This document shows, in pieces, positions 5,479-9,387 of a stretch of DNA of 9,387 nucleotides; positions within the stretch are counted from its first letter, which is position 1; every line of letters starts with the position of its first letter. The notes below the pieces were generated by a model. It worked only from the letters and a program-made list of their open reading frames with translations. It ran no database searches and was not told the origin of the DNA. A program made the position numbers and the translations under genes. Origin of the DNA: Eubacteriales bacterium (GTDB taxonomy: Bacteria; Bacillota; Clostridia; Oscillospirales; CAG-382); NCBI GenBank assembly GCA_028701715.1, contig JAQVQF010000081.1, forward strand, positions 1-9,387, read 5' to 3'.

Positions 5479-6951
5479 TTATAATACTACGCTAAACATA
5501 TAAGCGGTGCTGTATTTGTCGCATCCATCTAGAAAGACTTCCGCAGTCCAATATATTTCCGGGTATGGAATGGTTACTCCTTGACTAAGTATAATATTTC
5601 GAGTGATATCGTACATAGCATCACTGTCATAGCCTTCATGCTTGTGCATCGCCACCAAATCACCGGAGAACACTGCGAATGCAAATTGAGACCTAAAAGT
5701 TAAATATGGCGTATCTGTATCGTCCGGCACGAAATCGAAATATACAAACCCGTCCGGAACGGGAGTATCTGCTGCCATAAACCGTCCCCAGAAACCGTGC
5801 CAGCGTTCCTGGTCTACTGCCTTGCCGTAGTGATGCTGGAGCAATAAATCATAGTCGAAGCCCGATTTATGTTCTGCCATGGAATCAAGTGTATGCATGA
5901 TATCAAGTTCCCAACTCATATTCGCAGCGTCATGCTCAATACATTCCTTCCCGATAAAACGCATTGAAGCCATTGTTTTATACTCAAAGCTATCCACCTT
6001 AAACCCGTTTTGCTGATGTTTCACCCCATCCGGCATAAATAATGCCCACTGCATTCTTGCGTCGCAGTCCTTCAAATAATTGATATATCCAAAAAAGTCT
6101 ACACCATTGGTCCCATATTGGCCGGTTTTGTTACCGGCGATCTGCTCCCTTACGCTTCGCTTCCGCATAGCGGAAAAGTCGGAAAACACGCAGGCTACCA
6201 CTTCTTGTATCCTCTTGTCATGTGAATGTCCGGAAAGCTCTTCGTCAAATCGGTCGAGTGCTTTAAAAACCGCCGCGTTGACTTCACCGGACGGCTCCAG
6301 TTCTTTCAAGTATTTCCGAATTTGTTCGTTCTGTTCTTTGAACCGGGCAAACACACCCTGCATAAGAATCTGCTCGTTGTCGGCAAGCTTTTCGTCAACC
6401 CACTCTGAGTCGTCCAGTATCCAACTGGTCAAATCGTCAAAAACATTCGGATTTTGCCCTCTCGCTTTTCTCGCCCAGCTTACAAGCTTTTTGTATTTCT
6501 CGGCGGCTGTCAATTCCTCACTAATTTGTTCTTTGATGTCGTTCCAATAAAACTCGTCAATCAATTTACGTGACATTTCAAATCCTCCTTGAATGGAAAT
6601 ATTTATGGACAGCGGATGAAACAATTTTACTTGCCCCCGCTGCAACTTTGAGGGTGGCACACCATGAAACCGTGTAAATGCTTTGGAAAAACTCTCCTGC
6701 GTGTCGTATTGATAACGCATCGCCACATCAATTATTTTATTGTTCGGGTTCAACAAATCTTGAGCGGCTAAACTCAACCGCCTATTGCGTATATATTCGC
6801 CTATGGTCATACCCATTACCAAATGGAAAATCAGCTGGAAATGAGAGCTTGACGCATAAGATTCACTCGATATTTTTTCTATATTAATTTCATCAGTCAG
6901 GTGTTTTTCAATGTATTGAAGAGATTTTGACAGGCATTGTATCCAGTTCAC
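5479..6951 (-). CDS. AraC-family regulator with fused GyrI-like effector-binding module
   Basis: A DNA-binding transcription regulator, 490 residues. Residues about 5-105 form the double helix-turn-helix domain; its second half is the AraC signature (IIDVAMRYQYDTQESFSKAF, then TRFHGVPPSKL, about 73-103). The linker SINISIQGGFEM (115-126) resembles the link found before GyrI-like effector domains. A long, probably helical middle part follows (about 130-270), and the last 180 residues look like the AraC effector-binding/GyrI-like fold that binds small hydrophobic or cationic ligands. I chose the GTG start at 6951-6949 because AAAGGGG (6966-6960) lies eight bases before it and family members start close to an NWIQCLSKSLQYIE-type helix; the longer TTG start at 6969 would bury that site. 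The protein is longer than the usual 280-300 residues of AraC-GyrI fusions because of the extra middle segment. Such regulators often control drug or stress responses. The target is unknown, and the sugar operon is separated from it by a terminator. Confidence 0.88.
   Translation of the reverse strand: MNWIQCLSKSLQYIEKHLTDEINIEKISSESYASSSHFQLIFHLVMGMTIGEYIRNRRLSLAAQDLLNPNNKIIDVAMRYQYDTQESFSKAFTRFHGVPPSKLQRGQVKLFHPLSINISIQGGFEMSRKLIDEFYWNDIKEQISEELTAAEKYKKLVSWARKARGQNPNVFDDLTSWILDDSEWVDEKLADNEQILMQGVFARFKEQNEQIRKYLKELEPSGEVNAAVFKALDRFDEELSGHSHDKRIQEVVACVFSDFSAMRKRSVREQIAGNKTGQYGTNGVDFFGYINYLKDCDARMQWALFMPDGVKHQQNGFKVDSFEYKTMASMRFIGKECIEHDAANMSWELDIMHTLDSMAEHKSGFDYDLLLQHHYGKAVDQERWHGFWGRFMAADTPVPDGFVYFDFVPDDTDTPYLTFRSQFAFAVFSGDLVAMHKHEGYDSDAMYDITRNIILSQGVTIPYPEIYWTAEVFLDGCDKYSTAYMFSVVL
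6574..6590 (-). promoter_or_regulatory. Consensus internal ribosome binding site and in-frame ATG within the AraC gene
   Basis: On the minus strand AAGGAGG (6590-6584) is followed after seven bases by an ATG (6576-6574), in frame with the regulator at its residue 126. This is a better translation signal than that of the full gene. It would yield a 365-residue protein lacking the helix-turn-helix domain. The site overlaps the codons for the linker motif IQGGF, so protein constraint may account for part of it. Confidence 0.5.
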
Positions 6952-6974
6952 AAGCTGCACCCCTTTCAAGTAAT

Positions 6975-7003
6975 ATTATAAAAATCATTATTCAATAAGT
7001 CAT
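6975..7003 (-). promoter_or_regulatory. Promoter of the AraC-family regulator gene
   Basis: On the minus strand ATGACT (7003-6998, 4 of 6 to consensus) and a perfect TATAAT (6980-6975) are 17 bases apart. The start point would be near 6968, giving a leader of about 17 bases before the GTG at 6951. This agrees with that start choice, since the AAAGGGG ribosome-binding site falls inside the leader while the TTG at 6969 would lie at or before the transcript start. Confidence 0.6.
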
Positions 7004-7010
7004 GTCTTAT
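6995..7010. promoter_or_regulatory. Candidate operator overlapping the regulator promoter
   Basis: ATAAGTCATGTCTTAT is a 16-bp dyad with a single symmetric mismatch, lying over the -35 box of the regulator promoter. A protein bound here would block RNA polymerase, which would suit autorepression by the adjacent regulator. AraC proteins more often bind direct repeats, so another repressor is possible. A plus-strand TATAAT (7008-7013) overlaps its edge, but no plus-strand gene follows. Confidence 0.4.
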
Positions 7011-7013
7011 AAT

Positions 7014-7253
7014 ACGGAGTTTTGTCAGATTTAAAATTTAAGTGTTAGAAGTCACGTTCCTATCTTAATTTATTTTTACGTTAAGTCAATCAATCTCGGA
7101 ATTTTCAAAAACATCTAAACCGATCACTTGCAAACACCTGACATCTATCCTGTCCTGTCGTGAAAGCCCGTTATCAATCCTGTTCTTTCGCGAACGGAAA
7201 ATAACCAACAGACTTACTGCCGTGAACGGGTAAAACGCGGTTTAAATGAACAG
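7014..7253. other. Intergenic region with an imperfect 18-bp direct repeat
   Basis: There is no supportable gene. ATCCTGTCCTGTCGTGAA (7147-7164) and ATCCTGTTCTTTCGCGAA (7177-7194) match at 15 of 18 positions, 30 bases apart. The second copy sits within a CCGTT/AACGG inverted repeat (7169-7173 with 7193-7197). No good intrinsic terminator for the acetyltransferase gene ending at 7254 was found; small hairpins near 7215-7240 lack a T tract. Confidence 0.4.
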
Positions 7254-7784
7254 TTACTCTTCCGATATTGAATAAGAATATTTTAATTCGCCAGCCAATC
7301 CCCGTTTATCAAAATATTGTCGCTCACCTTTACTTTCAAAAGAAAGCCCGATTCTTTCCATAACATGAGCAGAGCTTAGATTTCGGCTGTCACAATGTGC
7401 CATAATTGTCTTAACCTTTAGTTGGTAAATGGCAAATTCTTTAACTGCATATGCGGATTCGGTCGCAAAACCATTTCCCCAATAGCTCTTGTTAAGTATC
7501 CAGCCCAATTCGCCTTCAGATTTATCCTCATTTAAGTATACGGACACCGCTCCGATATGCACAGAATTATAAAGAATTGCAAATTCATAAAAAGATGGCT
7601 CTTCCTTTTGCCATTCCGCGCTTACACGATCTAAAAACTTATATGTCTCTTCAATGCTTTTATTGGGTAAATAAATCATATATTTAGTATTTTCCGCATC
7701 TGTCGCATATTCGTTTACAGTTTGCAAATCCGAAACATTAAGCGGACGTAATAACAATCTTTCAGTTTTTAATTCAATATACAT
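7254..7784 (-). CDS. GNAT-family N-acetyltransferase (RimJ/RimL type)
   Basis: A 176-residue cytosolic acetyltransferase that moves acetyl from acetyl-CoA to an amine on a protein N-terminus or small molecule. It begins IELKTERLLLRPLNVSD (3-19), the classic opening of the RimJ/RimL (Acetyltransf_3) group. The acetyl-CoA loop is in GELGWILNKSYWGNGFATE (91-109), with the pyrophosphate-binding W-G-N-G-F segment. Motif B is CDSRNLSSAHVMERIGL (131-147), with Asn135 and the Ser-Ser-Ala-His helix. The ATG at 7784 has GGGAGG eight bases before it, an excellent site. It is AT-rich in codon use, unlike the sugar genes. Spacing to the P-loop gene upstream (147 bases) and the regulator downstream argues against a tight operon. 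The acceptor substrate is not readable; ribosomal-protein modification and antibiotic or metabolite acetylation are both known for the family. Confidence 0.92.
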   Translation of the reverse strand: MYIELKTERLLLRPLNVSDLQTVNEYATDAENTKYMIYLPNKSIEETYKFLDRVSAEWQKEEPSFYEFAILYNSVHIGAVSVYLNEDKSEGELGWILNKSYWGNGFATESAYAVKEFAIYQLKVKTIMAHCDSRNLSSAHVMERIGLSFESKGERQYFDKRGLAGELKYSYSISEE

Positions 7785-7931
7785 TGGCTTTCCTCCCTTG
7801 ATATAAATACGACCGTTTCAATGTGTGATTTTTAGCAATTTGAAAGCATGTCCAATGTCAACGAAAACGCTTGATTTTAAAGGCTTTTTTATTGGACAAT
7901 GTATTTCTTTACATATAATCCGTCGCCTCGC
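7785..7931. repeat. Intergenic inverted repeat between P-loop and acetyltransferase genes
   Basis: GTCCAAT (7850-7856) and ATTGGAC (7891-7897) form a perfect 7-bp inverted repeat, extendable by three bases with one bulge, around a 34-base loop. A consensus TTGACA (minus strand, 7861-7856) overlaps the first arm and could be the -35 box of the acetyltransferase gene, but no good -10 lies at the right distance. No T-rich terminator for the P-loop gene is evident. Confidence 0.35.
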
Positions 7932-8501
7932 TTAAGTAGGCTGTTCCTTATTTATATATAAAGAACAAGCTGAGCTCCATGACGATATTTGCTCTATGAT
8001 ATAACTAATGTTTTCTTCTGTAGGTTTTGTTCCATCAACTCGGATAACAAAGCAATTTATAGTTTTTACCCATTCTTCAACTGTATTTTCAGATCTGGAT
8101 TCAACAAAATTGAAGAATTGCTTTTCTTGCTCATATAAATCCCCGTTCGGTAACATTCGGTTTCCGAATTTCTTATAAGAACGGTTTTTAACTCGCTGCA
8201 AGCGTATATGCTTTGGAACATCAATCATTATAATAATCTGAAAGAAAGGATAAATAATTTCCCCATAATCACCTTTTACAGAAGCGAAAACAAAATTACC
8301 ATTTGCTTTTATTTCAAATAAAAGGAGCTTTTCAACCTCTTCACGAGTGCGTGGAGAAGCATAAATATAAGTATTGTCTTTCTTGGGAAAATATAAATCC
8401 TCCACATCAATAAAAATGTAATTCAATTTCTTTGCAAGGGCTTTTCCCAATGTACTTTTTCCGGCACCATTTAAGCCGCATACTAAAATTCCCATTTCCA
8501 T
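7932..8501 (-). CDS. P-loop nucleotide kinase-like ATPase (AAA/shikimate-kinase-like)
   Basis: A 189-residue cytosolic P-loop protein of the small-molecule or nucleotide kinase type. The Walker A motif GLNGAGKST is at 9-17, with Lys15 for phosphate binding. FIDVEDLYF (30-38) supplies the acidic residues typical of the magnesium/substrate site, as in shikimate and adenylate kinases. IIIMIDVP (89-96) is the second core strand. RVKNRSYKKFGNRM (103-116) is an Arg/Lys-rich lid candidate. The start at 8501 is preceded by AGAAAG only four bases away; the second in-frame ATG (8495) would place it ten bases away and gives the more typical MGILVCGLNGAGKST, so the true start may be 8495. It is AT-rich. 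I cannot name the substrate. Such genes appear singly in Clostridia, often annotated as AAA-family ATPases. Confidence 0.82.
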   Translation of the reverse strand: MEMGILVCGLNGAGKSTLGKALAKKLNYIFIDVEDLYFPKKDNTYIYASPRTREEVEKLLLFEIKANGNFVFASVKGDYGEIIYPFFQIIIMIDVPKHIRLQRVKNRSYKKFGNRMLPNGDLYEQEKQFFNFVESRSENTVEEWVKTINCFVIRVDGTKPTEENISYIIEQISSWSSACSLYINKEQPT

Positions 8502-8757
8502 ACATCTTTCTGTTAACTTTAAGATAAGTTGATTTTTTCATTGTCTTTTGATGCCCGCAGATATGAGATCGGATAACGCAGTCGTTTAATTGAAAAACAA
8601 GCGTTGAGCACAACATGACGTTCAATCCGAGAGTTGATAGTACCTTATTTCTTTACTCCTCCCTCTTGCTTCCCAAACCTCGGCTGCCGTCTTCATGGGT
8701 GCAAAAAACGAGGAAACAGCGAATGGTGAAGAAAGAAGGAAAAGGAAACAACAAAAT
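8502..8757. other. Intergenic region, no supportable gene
   Basis: The stretch between the tRNA terminator and the P-loop gene has only very short frames without ribosome-binding sites. The plus strand is purine-rich at about 8705-8757. I found no convincing promoter for the P-loop gene and no attachment-site duplicate of the nearby tRNA 3' end. Confidence 0.5.
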
Positions 8758-8787
8758 AACCCCCATTGCCTCTCAGCAACGGGGGTT
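8751..8787 (-). terminator. Intrinsic terminator of the tRNA-Cys gene
   Basis: On the minus strand AACCCCCGTTGC pairs with GCAATGGGGGTT (8787-8776 with 8769-8758): 12 bp with one G-U pair around a 6-base loop. It is followed by ATTTTGTTGTTT. It begins immediately after the encoded CCA of the tRNA, so the tRNA is a single-gene unit. Confidence 0.85.
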
Positions 8788-8862
<75 letters not shown>

Positions 8863-8881
8863 ACAACCATGCCGCTTGTGT

Positions 8882-8910
8882 ATTTTAGCATAACGCTTTA
8901 TGATTGTCAA
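8882..8910 (-). promoter_or_regulatory. Near-perfect promoter of the tRNA-Cys gene
   Basis: On the minus strand a consensus TTGACA (8910-8905), a 17-base spacer and TAAAAT (8887-8882, 5 of 6) place the transcript start near 8875, about 13 bases before the mature tRNA 5' end. This is typical of stably and highly expressed tRNA genes. Confidence 0.85.
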
Positions 8911-8933
8911 GCCTTTATTATTTTATATTATAC

Positions 8934-9387
8934 CTATACCTTCGTTTTTTCTTTGCCGAAAAATTTCCGTTTTGATTGCTTTTTATCCTGATGAAGAATA
9001 TCATACCTGATGATTGCGATAATAATTGAGGTCATGGTAAATATTTCGCCTACTATGCCCGAATAGCTGTTGGAATATATCCCATAGGTGAGCCACAGCG
9101 GAGAACCGGGGAAGTTGAATATCCGAAACCATTTCTCTTTTTTGATATTCAGGCATATGGTTGAGTCAATCATCGCCAGCATGGGGAACAGGGAGTATAT
9201 ATTCTTCCAGGTGTCTATTCCTATATATATTATAAGCGCAAGGAAAAAAACGGTGAACGGATAACGCCTGAACCATTTTTTGTCCTCATAATAAAATAAA
9301 AGCGTCCTTACCATACCGATAATATTCATAACCATGCCCGTATAGCTGCCGGTAAAAAAGCCCAGCATCAGGTAATGAACCGAAAAA
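8934..9387 (-). CDS. YgjV-like integral membrane protein, N-terminus outside window
   Basis: The visible part is 150 residues of a multi-pass membrane protein. The frame stays open through the window edge (FSVHYL precedes the first Met at 9368), and that Met has no ribosome-binding site, so the real start lies outside. Hydrophobic segments are GFFTGSYTGMVMNIIGMVRT, then FFLALIIYIGIDTW, then LFPMLAMIDSTICLNI, and the C-terminal GIVGEIFTMTSIIIAIIRY, ending in a Lys-rich cytoplasmic tail. The pattern of a small Gly-rich G-x-x-x-N helix followed by RTLLFYYEDKKWFRRYP, and the SPLWLTYGIYSNSYSGIVGE segment, resembles the bacterial inner-membrane YgjV family (about 170-180 residues). Its function is not established. 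The gene ends 24 bases before the tRNA-Cys promoter, with no clear terminator of its own. Confidence 0.78.
   Translation of the reverse strand, partial: FSVHYLMLGFFTGSYTGMVMNIIGMVRTLLFYYEDKKWFRRYPFTVFFLALIIYIGIDTWKNIYSLFPMLAMIDSTICLNIKKEKWFRIFNFPGSPLWLTYGIYSNSYSGIVGEIFTMTSIIIAIIRYDILHQDKKQSKRKFFGKEKTKV

Noticed and set aside
6080..6550. Plus-strand frame of 156 codons inside the AraC gene
   Set aside because: Ser-rich antisense shadow of the regulator coding sequence, without a start signal.
6952..6969. TTG start six codons upstream for the AraC regulator
   Set aside because: The good ribosome-binding site AAAGGGG lies downstream of that TTG and fits the GTG at 6951; the predicted transcript start is also about at the TTG.
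8407..8625. Minus-strand 72-codon frame overlapping the start of the P-loop gene
   Set aside because: Overlaps the Walker A region in another frame, with no recognisable protein features and no ribosome-binding site.
8622..8696. 24-residue minus-strand frame next to the tRNA terminator
   Set aside because: The translated peptide looks plausible, but there is no Shine-Dalgarno before its ATG and no promoter; more likely chance.

Overview
The window looks like chromosomal DNA of a low-to-medium GC Gram-positive anaerobe, most likely a gut-type member of class Clostridia. This is inferred from the strong Shine-Dalgarno sites (GGAGGT, GGGAGG, AAAGGGG), consensus housekeeping promoters, a tRNA with encoded CCA, and families common in that group. 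Two base-composition regimes alternate. The glycoside hydrolase, oxidoreductase and isomerase genes are GC-rich with many C/G third positions. The HAD hydrolase, the acetyltransferase and the P-loop kinase-like gene are clearly AT-rich.

Layout, left to right. Positions 17-334 (minus) hold an unrecognised 105-residue protein, divergent from a cytoplasmic GH27 alpha-galactosidase-type enzyme (460-1581, plus). A HAD-family phosphatase follows (1623-2342, plus), ending in a terminator-like hairpin. Positions 2343-3232 are a long non-operonic gap. It contains three copies of one palindromic GC-rich element (two forming a perfect 25-bp inverted pair), a 35-codon membrane miniprotein gene on the minus strand (2706-2813), and a near-consensus extended -10 promoter at 3031-3059. 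That promoter drives a two-gene operon: a Gfo/Idh/MocA oxidoreductase (3233-4321) and a TIM-barrel sugar isomerase/epimerase-like protein (4339-5307). The operon is closed by a very strong, probably bidirectional terminator (5321-5361).

Everything after that is on the minus strand: a large AraC-type regulator with a fused C-terminal effector-binding module (5479-6951), a GNAT acetyltransferase (7254-7784), a P-loop kinase-like protein (7932-8501), a tRNA-Cys with its own promoter and terminator (8758-8910), and the C-terminal part of a YgjV-like membrane protein cut by the window edge (8934-9387).

The left half reads as sugar catabolism. The alpha-galactosidase-type enzyme would release a monosaccharide, and the oxidoreductase/isomerase pair would oxidise and rearrange a sugar, sugar acid or keto-glycoside. 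No transporter is present, so substrate and uptake route are unknown. The right half is a loose run of separately spaced genes (regulator, acetyltransferase, nucleotide-binding protein), not a tight operon.

I found no CRISPR array, transposase, phage gene or clear defence system, and no strong evidence of a wholly new system. The best leads are: an in-frame internal start with an excellent ribosome binding site inside the AraC regulator, a tRNA-Cys with C instead of U at the normally invariant position 55, a GH27 enzyme with a shortened substrate-recognition loop, the possible keto-glycoside chemistry of the oxidoreductase/isomerase pair, and the unlisted membrane miniprotein.
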